Shown piece after piece: positions 40,583 through 49,295 of a DNA stretch of 64,000 nt. The notes beneath the pieces were generated by a model. The model saw only the letters and a program-made list of their open reading frames with translations, did no database searches and had not been told where the DNA came from. The DNA is from JALZKA01 sp963721645 (GTDB lineage Bacteria > Actinomycetota > Thermoleophilia > Solirubrobacterales > 70-9), in NCBI GenBank assembly GCA_963721645.1, contig CAVRJK010000002.1:1116001-1180000 (forward strand), given 5' to 3'. Made by a program: the position numbers and the translations under genes. Numbering within the stretch: the stretch's first letter is position 1; each line of letters starts with the position of its first letter.

Positions 40583-41545
40583 CTAGCCGCCGAGCCCCTC
40601 CAACTTTGCAGACAGGCCCGCGAGGCCATCACTTCGGTTGACGCGGACGCGGCGCTGCTCGAATCTCGTCTCGGGAGTAGCGAGACCATCGCCGGTGCCA
40701 AGCGCACCGCTGTACCCCGCTTCGCGTACAGCCGCAACGGCACCCTCGTCGAGTCTCCCGGCCGGGTAGGCGAAGTGGCGAACGGGGACGCCAAATCGGC
40801 GGCGGAGATATTTCCCCGAGCCCTGGACCTCGCGTCGCAGAGCTGCGCCGCTCAGAGTCGTCAGATCCGAGTGATCGATGGTGTGGGAGCTCAGCTCCCA
40901 GCCGGCGGCGAGCATCTCGCAAACCATCGCCTCGGTGATCTCGCCCTGCTCGAGGCTCCCAACCTTCAGGTTGAGCACACCGGGCCAGCCGGCCTTTGAA
41001 AGCTCTGGAAAGGCGTTCGTGTACTGCCCTCGCAGTCCGTCGTCGAAGCTGATCACGATCGGTCGAGCGGGAAGCGGAGGTCCATCCGCCGACCAGCCTG
41101 CGTCGAGCTCATCAAGCGTGATCGCCGTGAAGCCCTCGCTGTCGAGCCACTTGATCTGACTGGCGAAGTCGTCCGGCTCGACGAAAAGCTCGGGATACCT
41201 GGCACTCGCCGGCGGCGCTGCGATCTCGTGGTACATGAGAATCGGAACGGGACGGCGATCCTTCTCGGCGGCAGGCTGACCTGCAGGCGCTTCCGTCAAG
41301 TCCGGGCAGGCCCCGCCCGGATCCTCGGTTCCATCAGTTCCGGCTTCGGTTTTCGTGAGCGCAGCATCCGCGGATTCGGACGCTGGGACTGAGCTTGAGC
41401 CCCGGGCGATCACAGAGATGACAACGACTGTCGCCAGCACACCCAGTGCTCCTGCAGCGACGCGACGACGGAATGCAGCGCGCCGCCGTCGCTCCTCCAG
41501 CCTGCGCAGTCGCCGCCGCTCTCGAATCTGTGCTTCGACCATCAT
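40583..41545 (-). CDS. Polysaccharide deacetylase (CE4), membrane-anchored
   Basis: The 320-residue protein has a very basic N-terminus (RERRRLRRLEERRRRAAFRRR), a transmembrane anchor (VAAGALGVLATVVVISVIA), a Ser/Thr/Ala-rich linker and a NodB-type domain. Motifs are PVPILMYHEI, ISFDDGLRGQYTNAFP (catalytic Asp pair), LSSHTIDHSDL (metal His) and HFAYPAGRLDEG. Probable substrates are N-acetylated cell-wall or capsule polysaccharides outside the membrane. Confidence 0.88.
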   Translation of the reverse strand: MMVEAQIRERRRLRRLEERRRRAAFRRRVAAGALGVLATVVVISVIARGSSSVPASESADAALTKTEAGTDGTEDPGGACPDLTEAPAGQPAAEKDRRPVPILMYHEIAAPPASARYPELFVEPDDFASQIKWLDSEGFTAITLDELDAGWSADGPPLPARPIVISFDDGLRGQYTNAFPELSKAGWPGVLNLKVGSLEQGEITEAMVCEMLAAGWELSSHTIDHSDLTTLSGAALRREVQGSGKYLRRRFGVPVRHFAYPAGRLDEGAVAAVREAGYSGALGTGDGLATPETRFEQRRVRVNRSDGLAGLSAKLEGLGG

Positions 41546-41600
41546 CCAGCCGTTTCTTTGGTCACCATCCCTTTGGGGGGTGACCGGGGGCGCTCAGGGA

Positions 41601-41606
41601 TACCTT
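41601..41606 (+). promoter_or_regulatory. Candidate -10 box of the truncated SnoaL gene
   Basis: TACCTT, 6 nt before the GTG at 41613; this spacing argues for GTG rather than the ATG at 41607, which abuts the box. Confidence 0.35.
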
Positions 41607-41612
41607 ATGGCC

Positions 41613-41837
41613 GTGTCGGATGAGAACATCTCCCTGGTGCGGTGGGCGTACGAAGAGGGTCATGCGAAACGGACTGTCGAAATGCCCCAAGCATCAGAGC
41701 GCATTTCGTCCGAGTATGTCTTCTATGCCAGGCGCGGTTTCCCGGGGCGGGAGACCTATCGACTGGAGGAGATGCCGATGCTGTGGGCAGATCTCGACGA
41801 GACGTTCAGCGCGAATGCGGGAACCGAGGAGACTTGA
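41613..41837 (+). pseudogene. Truncated SnoaL/NTF2-like protein
   Basis: The 74-residue product starts like Thermoleophilia SnoaL-like proteins (SDENISLVRWAYEEGHAKR) but ends after about half of the normal 120-140-residue cone fold, 11 bp before a tRNA gene. Either a shortened remnant or a frameshifted copy. A complete NTF2-like gene is present at 60707. Confidence 0.5.
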
Positions 41838-41848
41838 CCAAGTGATCA

Positions 41849-41922
<74 letters not shown>

Positions 41923-42014
41923 GTCGCGCGAGCGTAACGGCCGGATCGGCGCGGACCCGGCGGGTCGTCCTACCCGAGGTCTACGGTCACGAAAGTCCAA
42001 CGGAAGGGGTTCTC

Positions 42015-42431
42015 GTGTTCGAAGCCGATGTCAACTATCTCGCCGTTCTGATCGGGGGAATCGCCGCGCAACCGCTCGGGTTCCTCTGGTACGGGCCGCT
42101 GTTCTCCAAGTCGTGGATGGAGGCTCGCGGGTACACCGACGCCGATTTCGAAGGCTCTGAGGACTCGCCCGTTCCCTACGTATTTGCGCTGGCACTGGCG
42201 CTCGTCATCGCCTACACGCTCGCGCGGTTGGCCGACATGACCGGCGCGGACAGCGTGGGCGACTGTGTGGCATTGGCTGCCTTTGTGTGGGCAGGACTGG
42301 CCGGCTCGGTGCAGGCCGTGCAGATCGTGTTCAACCAGATGCACTCGAAGCTGGGCACGTTCCTCATCGAGGGCGGCTACCAGCTCACGTCGTTCCTGAT
42401 CATGGGCCTCGCGATCGGCTGCTTCCAATAG
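42015..42431 (+). CDS. DUF1761 membrane protein
   Basis: The 138-residue protein has four transmembrane segments and the DUF1761 opening (INYLAVLIGGIAAQPLGFLWYGPLFSKSWM-like: VNYLAVLIGG... WYGPLFSKSWMEARG). A GGAAGGGG Shine-Dalgarno lies about 6 nt before the GTG start, unlike the leaderless neighbours. The family function is unknown. Confidence 0.75.
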   Translation: MFEADVNYLAVLIGGIAAQPLGFLWYGPLFSKSWMEARGYTDADFEGSEDSPVPYVFALALALVIAYTLARLADMTGADSVGDCVALAAFVWAGLAGSVQAVQIVFNQMHSKLGTFLIEGGYQLTSFLIMGLAIGCFQ

Positions 42432-42438
42432 CGGGCGG

Positions 42439-43086
42439 CTAGACCCGAACGGGCGCTCCCTGAGGCTCCGTCGAGTGCTCGGCGGCGACCGCCCTCGCGT
42501 CTCCAGCTGCCCTCGACCCGCCCGTCAACCGGATCAGCTCCGCCTCCTTTCTTCGCGCATCGGAGACGAGGCGGAGGGAAATGATGCCCGTTACGCAGAG
42601 GGCGAACACGGACAAGAGCCACCGCGTGGAGATGGCGAACTCATCGGGGGTGGCCGCGAGGGTCGAGAGCGCGACGCCGTAGGTGGCCAGGATGCCGAAG
42701 AGCTGGAAGACGAGTCCGTAGATGGAGAAGGAACGGGCGGCGACCAGGACGACCCAGATGAACATGACTGCGTAGACCCCCGACGCCGAGCCCGAGAGGG
42801 CGACGCAGGTGGAGATGAGGCCGGAGCCGACCCAAAGGACGGTGTGGATGCTCCAGGTGGTGAAGTGTTCTGCCAGGGCGAATATCGAGATGCTCGCGGT
42901 GATGGCGATGAGGGCGACCAGCCACAGGCCTTCCGTATCCGCGCCGGCAGGATGCGGCAAAAAGATCGACGCGCCGACGAACGCGGCGCCGCAGCCGTAA
43001 AGGAGCGCGGTGACGCGCGCCATCTGCGGCGCTTCGACCTCCAACGCGTACTCGTGCTCGGCTTGCTTTCGGGAAAGGAAGGGCAT
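42439..43086 (-). CDS. Six-span membrane sensor-like protein without output domain
   Basis: From the ATG at 43086 it has 215 residues: a cytoplasmic start (PFLSRKQAEHEYALEVEAPQMAR), six transmembrane segments and a short cytoplasmic helix (VSDARRKEAELIRLTGGSRAAG). The layout is like the membrane input module of GGDEF or histidine kinase proteins, and the last helix resembles the linker preceding the output domain, but the frame stops without one. A stand-alone module or a truncated signalling gene are both possible. Confidence 0.55.
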   Translation of the reverse strand: MPFLSRKQAEHEYALEVEAPQMARVTALLYGCGAAFVGASIFLPHPAGADTEGLWLVALIAITASISIFALAEHFTTWSIHTVLWVGSGLISTCVALSGSASGVYAVMFIWVVLVAARSFSIYGLVFQLFGILATYGVALSTLAATPDEFAISTRWLLSVFALCVTGIISLRLVSDARRKEAELIRLTGGSRAAGDARAVAAEHSTEPQGAPVRV

Positions 43087-43126
43087 GACTCCTACCTGAC
43101 CTATTCGGCGTTTTCGGGCGGCGGCC

Positions 43127-44113
43127 TTAGCGGAGTTGGTCGAGCTCGTTCTCGAGCTCGGAAACGCTGTACGCGCCTTCGATGCGGGTGGCGATCTTGC
43201 CGTCCTCGTCGATGACGAAGAGCCAGGGCTCGGTTGGAAGCCCGAAGGCCTCGACCTGCGGGCGGAGCTTGGGGTTCTCCGGGTCGAAGCGGTTGTCCTC
43301 ATAGATCTCCATGTGGATGAAGGAGGCGTCGTCTCCATACTCGGCCTTCACCTGCTCGGTCACGTCAACGACGGGGCCGCACACACGGCTCTGACAAAGG
43401 GCGGGTGTGGCGAAGAGGAGGACGACCGGCTCCTTGCCGAGAACGTCTGCGAGATCGTCGGTGTGCATCGTCGAGGGCGGGTTGCGGGTGTCGATGTCCG
43501 AGACGTTGCCGACGTCGTCGAGAGTCGGCGTGTGTACGGACGGGGCCGGGTCCCCTTCGCCCGGGATGCCCGGTTGATCGCTGACGGAAATCGTGGTCTG
43601 GAAGTTCGTGGCGGCAAGAGATCCCTCGTCGTCGCGTACGACCGCGGCGACGCGGTAGTTGCCGGAGTCCAGCCGAACGTCGGCGACGGAAACGCTCGAA
43701 GCGTCGCCCTCGAGCGCCCCATCGGCCTTGTATGGCGACAGGACTTCCAGCGATTCGGTTCGGGCCGTGTACGGGCCGAGAACCTTGCCGCCCTTTTCTT
43801 CCTCGAAGTAGATAGCGACATCCGCGTCATCGATCTGAGGGCCGGCAACGTCGAAAAGGGCGAAGCCGAAGCGCTGGGGCCCGGGAGTGAAGACGGCGCC
43901 CGAAGGGAAGGCGACGATGTCGTTGGTCTCCCCCACCTCTGAGATCAGGTCGTCGATTGACTCGTTCGTCGGCTTGGGGAAGTCGGCGGCTACGGGGGCT
44001 TCAGTGGGCGGCTCGCCAGAGGGGGACGGCTCGTCATCTCCTCCGCACCCCGCGCCGGTGAGAGCGAGTGCAGAGAAGAGGCAGGTGAGGGTGATCCTGT
44101 AAGTCGGAGACAC
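43127..44113 (-). CDS. Lipoprotein with thioredoxin-fold domain
   Basis: The 328-residue protein has a lipobox (LTGAGC) after a hydrophobic signal, a Ser/Pro/Glu-rich linker, an Ig-like beta domain and a C-terminal thioredoxin-like domain (VVLLFATPALCQSRVCGPVVDVT ... PTEPWLFVIDEDGKIATRIEG). The redox pair is CxxxxC rather than CxxC, as in SCO-like or atypical proteins, so classical disulfide exchange is uncertain. It is anchored outside the membrane. The GTG start has TACGAT 8 nt upstream. Confidence 0.75.
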   Translation of the reverse strand: MSPTYRITLTCLFSALALTGAGCGGDDEPSPSGEPPTEAPVAADFPKPTNESIDDLISEVGETNDIVAFPSGAVFTPGPQRFGFALFDVAGPQIDDADVAIYFEEEKGGKVLGPYTARTESLEVLSPYKADGALEGDASSVSVADVRLDSGNYRVAAVVRDDEGSLAATNFQTTISVSDQPGIPGEGDPAPSVHTPTLDDVGNVSDIDTRNPPSTMHTDDLADVLGKEPVVLLFATPALCQSRVCGPVVDVTEQVKAEYGDDASFIHMEIYEDNRFDPENPKLRPQVEAFGLPTEPWLFVIDEDGKIATRIEGAYSVSELENELDQLR

Positions 44114-44121
44114 GGCAGGCG

Positions 44122-44127
44122 ATCGTA
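44122..44127 (-). promoter_or_regulatory. Candidate -10 box of the thioredoxin-fold lipoprotein gene
   Basis: TACGAT on the minus strand, 8 nt before the GTG at 44113. Confidence 0.4.
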
Positions 44128-44233
44128 GAAGGGCTGCCTTAACGGGTTCTCAAGGGTTGAACGGTCGAGCGCGTGGATAGGGTGCGCATTCCGCGCGCCT
44201 TGCGTGGACATTTGGCGACGAGAGGAGCGGAAC

Positions 44234-44968
44234 GTGGCGGAACGGGCGGCGCTTATAACGGGTGGTTCGAGCGGAATCGGTTTGGCGATAGCGCGTGCGC
44301 TTGGCGAGGACGGCTATGGCGTGACGATCTCGGCGCGACGACCCGACAAGCTCGAGGCCGCTGCTGACGATCTGCGCTCGGCCGGGATCGACGTTCATGC
44401 CGTCGCTGCGCAGATGACCGAGGAGGCGGAGGTGGTGCGCGCAGTCGATGAGCATCGTGAGCGCTGGGGACGCATGGACGTCTTGGTGAACAACGCGGGC
44501 GTTGGCCTTGGCGGCGCGATCGAGGGCTATCCGACGAAGAAGATCGACATGCAGCTTGATTTGAATCTGCGCGCGATCGTGATCTCGACGCGCGAGAGCC
44601 TGGGGATGCTCCGCGAGGCGGGAGGAGAGCATGGGAAGGCACTCATCGTCAATACGGCTTCAGTTGCCGGAAAGGCGGGCCAGGGCTGGCTCTCGATCTA
44701 CTCAGCCACCAAGGCGGGCGTGATCGGCTTTTCGCAAGCGACGCAGTCCGAGCTGGGTGATTCGGGAATTCAGGTGACGGCGCTCTGCCCCGGGTTCGTG
44801 GACACGCCGATGACGGAATTCGTGAAGGGGGAGGTTGCTGCGGACGCGATGATCCGCCCCGAGGACATCGCGGAGTCGGTGCGCTTCCTGTTGCGGACGT
44901 CTCGCGCGTGCCTCGTTCCCGAGATCGTGTTCCTGCGCCCCGGCGACGGTTCGGCGCTGGGGACCTGA
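44234..44968 (+). CDS. Short-chain dehydrogenase/reductase
   Basis: Classical SDR of about 244 residues: TGGSSGIG cofactor loop, NNAGVG, catalytic Ser in NTASVAG and YSATK (Tyr-x-x-x-Lys), then CPGFVDTPM. The Arg pair in SARRPDK favours NADP. The GTG at 44234 is chosen because GAGGAG lies 6 nt upstream; the longer frame to 44204 would place that site inside the coding region. Substrate unknown. Confidence 0.88.
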   Translation: MAERAALITGGSSGIGLAIARALGEDGYGVTISARRPDKLEAAADDLRSAGIDVHAVAAQMTEEAEVVRAVDEHRERWGRMDVLVNNAGVGLGGAIEGYPTKKIDMQLDLNLRAIVISTRESLGMLREAGGEHGKALIVNTASVAGKAGQGWLSIYSATKAGVIGFSQATQSELGDSGIQVTALCPGFVDTPMTEFVKGEVAADAMIRPEDIAESVRFLLRTSRACLVPEIVFLRPGDGSALGT

Positions 44969-44986
44969 GGGGCGCTCTCGCGCGGG

Positions 44987-45568
44987 TTAGTGGCGGACGA
45001 GCTCGGGGTTGCCGAGGATCTCGGCAGCGCGCTGCTCGGAGAGCTGCTCCTCGGCGGCGGCGAGGAGGTCCTTGTATTCGTCAAGCCTGCGGGTCGGGCG
45101 CATCCATGCCCAGTCGCGGCTGAGGCGGAGCTCTCGGCCGCGGTGGCGCTCACCGGTGTCGGCGGCAGCGGTCTTGTGGACGGGCGCGGCGCAGCGGAAC
45201 TGCTCGCGCTCGGCGCGGATCTGAGCGGCGGCCTCGGCGAGGGAACCCGTGGAAAGGTCGGTATCGATGTCAAGGGACCACTCGAGCAAGGAGCGAAGGG
45301 CGCGCACCTCACGGCGTGTGGCGCGGCGCGGGCGCTTCGCGCAGGTGTAGGCGTCCCAGGCGCGGGCGAAGTTGGCGACGGAGGTGCGGGCACCGTTTCT
45401 GTGCGCCGCGAGCATTGGGCAGATACCGCCGGAGGAGGAGTCGACGTAGGCGCCGACGATGATCCGGTTCGTCTCGATCCCGCTCAGCATGGCTTCCTTG
45501 GTGTGCTGGGGAAGCTGCTCGACGGCGATGCGAAGGTCGTACGTGGGGCGTTCGCGACTGGTTCTCAC
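44987..45568 (-). CDS. Conserved hypothetical protein
   Basis: The 193-residue soluble, Arg/Ala-rich protein contains IAVEQLPQHTKEAMLSGIETNRIIVGAYVDSSSGGICPMLAAHRNGART and FARAWDAYTCAKRPRRATRREVRAL. I recall similar proteins in Solirubrobacterales without assigned function. It is convergent with the SDR gene. Confidence 0.6.
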   Translation of the reverse strand: MRTSRERPTYDLRIAVEQLPQHTKEAMLSGIETNRIIVGAYVDSSSGGICPMLAAHRNGARTSVANFARAWDAYTCAKRPRRATRREVRALRSLLEWSLDIDTDLSTGSLAEAAAQIRAEREQFRCAAPVHKTAAADTGERHRGRELRLSRDWAWMRPTRRLDEYKDLLAAAEEQLSEQRAAEILGNPELVRH

Positions 45569-45654
45569 TCTTCAAGGTGTAGCGGCGAGGGACCTCTTTT
45601 CAGGCGTTGGAGCGGGTTTTGGGGAGAGATGTTGCATTTCGCCGAGGCGGGATC

Positions 45655-46971
45655 TTGACCAGGGAGCTGACGGTTCTGATCGCCGCGTTCGGCGATCCGG
45701 GGCACACGTTTCCGGGGATTGCCCTCGGCGAAGCGCTGCAAAGGCGGGGGCACAAGGTGGTGTTCGAGACGTGGGAGAAGTGGCGGGAAGTGCTCGACGA
45801 GGCAGGGATCGAGTTCCACGCCGCCGAGGAGTATCGGGTGTTTGCTCCGTCCGAGGGCGATGGGCCGTCTGCCGGTGAGGCGGCGGTGGCGCTTGAACCC
45901 CTGCTTGACGAGCTGCGACCCGACGTGGTTGTGAACGACATCCTCACGCTTGCGCCCGCGCTGGCGGCGGAGAAGGCCGGCGTGCCGTGGGCCACGCTGA
46001 TCCCACACGTGTATCCCGAACACGAGGCAGGGCTTCCCTTCTTTGCGTTCGGCGGGGCGCGGATTCCGAGGACGCCCGTAGGGCGGTGGCTGTGGAGCGC
46101 ACCGGTGCCGATGCTGGAGGCCGGGCTGCGCCAGGGCCGCGATGAGCTGAACGGCGAACGGGAGAAGGCCGGCTTGCCGCCGACGGAGAGGTTCCACGGC
46201 GGGACGAGCGAGGAGCTGGCGATGGTGGCGACGTATCCGCAGCTCGAGTATCCGCGGCGATGGCCCGGCCACGTGCATGTGACCGGGCCGATGGAGTTTG
46301 AGACGGCGTATGAGGACGTGGAGCTGCCCGAGGGGGATGACCCCCTGGTGCTGGTGGCCGCGTCGACAGCCCAGGATCCGGACTGCCGGTTGGTGCGGGT
46401 GGCACTCGAGGCGCTTGCGGACGAGCCGGTACGAGTGGTGGCGACAACCAACGGGCACATGCCGAGCGAGGGCATCGAGGTGCCTGCGAACGCGCGGCTG
46501 TACGGCTGGCTCAGCTACTCGCAGGCGATGGCCGCAGCGGACCTGGTCGTATGCCACGGCGGGCATGGGACCGTGGCGCGCGCGTTGGGCGCTGGGGTGC
46601 CGGTCCTGTGTTGCCCGGCTGTCGGCGACATGACCGAGAATGGCGCGAGGATCGGCTGGGCGGGCGTGGGGCTGGCACTGCCGTGGCGGCTGCTCGGCCG
46701 GGCGTCACTGCGGGTGGCGGTGCGGCGGATCTTGGGCGACGGGGCGTTCCGCGAGAAGGCGCGGGAGGTCGCGCGATGGGACGAGAGGCATGACGGGGCA
46801 GCGCGAGGTGCCGAGCTGGTTGAGGACTTCGGGTTCCGCGACGCGGTGGACAACGATCCGATCGTCCAGCAGGGCTCGTTGACGGGCGACGCTGGCGCAA
46901 TCGTTAACCGAACCGTAGCGATTCGGATTAACTCCGGGGGTCGGACTCGAACCGACAACCCTTCGCCTTAA
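45655..46971 (+). CDS. GT1-family (UGT/MGT-like) glycosyltransferase with readthrough C-terminus
   Basis: GT-B fold of about 438 residues: N-terminal VLIAAFGDPGHTFPGIALGEALQRRGHKVVFET and the nucleotide-sugar motif ARLYGWLSYSQAMAAADLVVCHGGHGTVARALGAGVPVLCCPAVGD. Members glycosylate small molecules or lipids. The TTG at 45655 fits the usual start; the longer frame to 45607 adds no conserved sequence. Beyond about residue 400 the product loses family similarity, and the stop at 46969-46971 falls inside the anticodon region of the tRNA on the other strand. The natural end was therefore probably lost. Confidence 0.8.
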   Translation: MTRELTVLIAAFGDPGHTFPGIALGEALQRRGHKVVFETWEKWREVLDEAGIEFHAAEEYRVFAPSEGDGPSAGEAAVALEPLLDELRPDVVVNDILTLAPALAAEKAGVPWATLIPHVYPEHEAGLPFFAFGGARIPRTPVGRWLWSAPVPMLEAGLRQGRDELNGEREKAGLPPTERFHGGTSEELAMVATYPQLEYPRRWPGHVHVTGPMEFETAYEDVELPEGDDPLVLVAASTAQDPDCRLVRVALEALADEPVRVVATTNGHMPSEGIEVPANARLYGWLSYSQAMAAADLVVCHGGHGTVARALGAGVPVLCCPAVGDMTENGARIGWAGVGLALPWRLLGRASLRVAVRRILGDGAFREKAREVARWDERHDGAARGAELVEDFGFRDAVDNDPIVQQGSLTGDAGAIVNRTVAIRINSGGRTRTDNPSP

Positions 46972-47005
46972 CAGGCGCATGCTCCGCCAATTGAGCTACC
47001 CGGGA
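46932..47005 (-). tRNA. Atypical tRNA-Asn (GTT), possibly a pseudo-tRNA
   Basis: The minus strand reads TCCCGGG-TA-GCTC-...-GAGC-A, then CGCC-TGTTAA-GGCG, then the T arm GTCGG-TTCGAGT-CCGAC and CCCCGGA plus discriminator G. The anticodon is GTT. Two departures from a normal tRNA are visible: a C-C mismatch at acceptor pair 4-69, and an anticodon arm that pairs only in a shifted register, leaving a 6-nt loop and an enlarged variable region. It is overlapped by the 3' end of the glycosyltransferase frame. Confidence 0.7.
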
Positions 47006-47054
47006 TTACACGATCGTGTAACGCCGAATTCAACTTCGGATTGGATCGTCCTAG

Positions 47055-47770
47055 CCGATTCTATAGGACGGCAGATCACTCCCCCAGCTTCGACCTCGGC
47101 GTGGCAGTTCGCGCAGAGGAGGATGCACTTCTTCGCTTCTTCCCGACATCTCTCGAGACGCCCGCGTGATCCCGCTTCTGGGCGATTCCGAACTCTTTCT
47201 GCTGTCGGGTCGAGGTGATGGAACTGCAGAGCCGCCGAGGTAGTGTCGTAGCCGCAGATCCGCACCTTGCCACCTGCTTCGTGGCCAGGAGTCTCTTTGC
47301 GGTTGTGGCGACAGCTCTGGACAGCCTCTGAGATGCACTTGCGGCACTACAACCTTCCGCATTCGGGAAAGCGAAGAAGTCGTCTGTCCATGGAGCGACA
47401 CTCGGCCCAGATAACGCATCTGTCCTTCTAGGCGAGCCTCTAGAGCGAGGTGCCGACGACGACGGGCTTCGGTCCGCTGATGGCCGATGGCGCTGAAGCC
47501 GTACGTCTGACGCTCGACTGGCTCATGGCTCAGGCGCTCCGATCGATTTCTGCCGGGATCGAGCGATCGCTGAGGCCTTGTCAATTCCGTGAGCTGCGTG
47601 TCATCTCGTCGACCGTCCCCCTTGCGCGCGTGCTTAGCGCGGCCTTCGGTGTCAGTCCGTACTCTTCGCATCCAATAGCCGACGGTCGACGGATGCAGTT
47701 CTCCAGTAGTACCGATTGCCTCGAGCGAGAGCCCCTCGGCCAAATAGCGCTCCAGACGGTCTCGATCCAT
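47055..47770 (-). pseudogene. Frameshifted HNH endonuclease gene
   Basis: The N-terminal frame from 47770 encodes a helix-turn-helix-like start (DRLERYLAEGLSLEAIG... HPSTVGYWMRRV). The C-terminal HNH nuclease motif lies in another frame (ICGYDTTSAALQFHHLDPTA ... CREEAKKCILLCANCHAEVEAG), and between them pieces of the middle (TDDFFAFPNAEG-like, CRKC-like, KEFGIAQK) occur in alternating frames. At least three indels break the gene. The family is common in Solirubrobacterales and often linked to mobile DNA. It ends about 50 bp from the atypical tRNA-Asn. Confidence 0.75.
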
Positions 47771-47822
47771 GGACGGATGGTCCCATCTGGATCGGATGGA
47801 ACTTACGAACGTATGTTCGTAC

Positions 47823-49188
47823 CTAGGGGCCGAGCAGGTCGTAGCGATAGACCTGCTTGGGCGCCATGACGATCGGCCCTCCCAGGTTCGTCGCGTCGGT
47901 CAAGAAGACGCCAAACCGCCCATCGCCGGAGACAGCGGGGTGAAACGAATTACCGTTGGAGGCGCCGCCGCCGCTTGAAGCGGATCGGCGCGAGAGGAGG
48001 CGCGGCTTATTGGTCTTGCGGTCATACACGTAGCTGTTGTAACCCGCGAAAGCCGGCCCCCCGAGGTTCGTGGCCTGTGTTGTAAATCCAGCAAAGCGAC
48101 CGTCAGCCGAGATCTGGCCTGTCTCAGAGTCGGCGTTCGCGGGCGCACCGCTCTTGGTTCGCGAGACAAGCTCGACCTTCTCAGTCTTTCGGTCGTAAAC
48201 GTAGATCTTGCCCTTACCCGGCGTCGGGTCACCGCCGAGGTTGTCGCCCGAGGTGTGGAACATCACGTGACGGCCGTCGGCGGAGATCCTTGCGTTGTCG
48301 CAGTCGCCGTTCACTCCGGCACCCCCGTCCGACTTCCGCGAGATCAGCTCGAGCTCCTTGCGCTTTCGGTCGTACACGTAGATGTTGACGACGTTCTTGG
48401 CAGCACCCACGAGGTTGGTCGCGTTGCTGTCGAACGCAACGAAGCGCCCCGAGGCCGAGATCGAGGGACGCTGCGAGTTGCCGTTCGCGCCCTTTCCGTT
48501 CCTCGACTTCGAGCGCCTCGAGATGAGCGAAGGCTTGTCGGTCTTGCGGTCATAGACGTAGATGTCGCCGGCCGGCCCGTCCGGACCGCCAAGATTGTCG
48601 GCCGCGGTCCCAAAGGCAACATCTCGGCCCGCGAGCGGAGATCGATGGGGTGCCTGAGTTCCCGTTTGCGGCGCCGCCGCCCTTACCCTTTGCCTGTCGT
48701 GAGACGAGCTCGAGCTGCTTTTTTTTGAGGTCGTAGGTATAGATCTGATCCGCGAACGGCAGCGAAGGACCGCTCAGATTCGAAGCATCGGAGCTGAAGA
48801 CCGCAATCCGGCCGTTCCCGGAGATCTCCGCGCTGCCAGAGTCATCGTCGGCACCACCGCCGCCTTTGTTCTTGGAGCGTCGCGACACCAGTTGGACCTT
48901 CTTCTTCGCGAAGTCGTAGACATAAACGTTCTTCGAGGCGGCGATCGGTCCACCCAGGTTGGTGGCCTCGCTGGTCATGATCACGGCGGAACCGTCGTCG
49001 GACACTTGCGGCGACCTTTGCTCATTGTTGGAGGCCATCGCTCCACCATTGGTCGACTGCCGGCTCGCAAGCTTGGCGTCACCCTTCTTCGCAAGGGCAT
49101 CCAACGCAGGCGCTCCGGCCACGGCGACAAGCACTGCCGTCCCAAGCACGATCAACCTGCCTCCTGCACGACCCTTATCGATCCTCAC
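47823..49188 (-). pseudogene. Secreted PD40-repeat protein split by a one-base frameshift
   Basis: Two same-strand frames, 48550-49188 (start, signal peptide, repeats 1-3) and 47823 to about 48630 (remaining repeats), join into one protein of about 450 residues if a single base is removed near 48627-48631, within the GGGCC run. After that correction the repeat SISARGRDVAFGTAADNLGG is restored. Each blade carries ATNLGGP...YVYDRKT.K..L.SR, a family related to but distinct from the PD40 protein at 668. Whether the shift is biological or an assembly error cannot be told. Confidence 0.75.
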
Positions 49189-49295
49189 AAGTAACGCCCC
49201 CCGTCACAGGTTTAGCTCAGTCCTTCAACAGCAGAGTATCGAGGGACTGAGGCCGGCGTCGGCCGGCGTCAGGGGCGTCGATCTCAGCCTGGGCC

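Noticed and set aside
46996..47265. Intact 89-residue HNH protein
   Set aside because: It contains the HNH motif, but the family's N-terminal part lies upstream in other frames, and even the HNH region shows a double frame change, so it is treated as part of a pseudogene.
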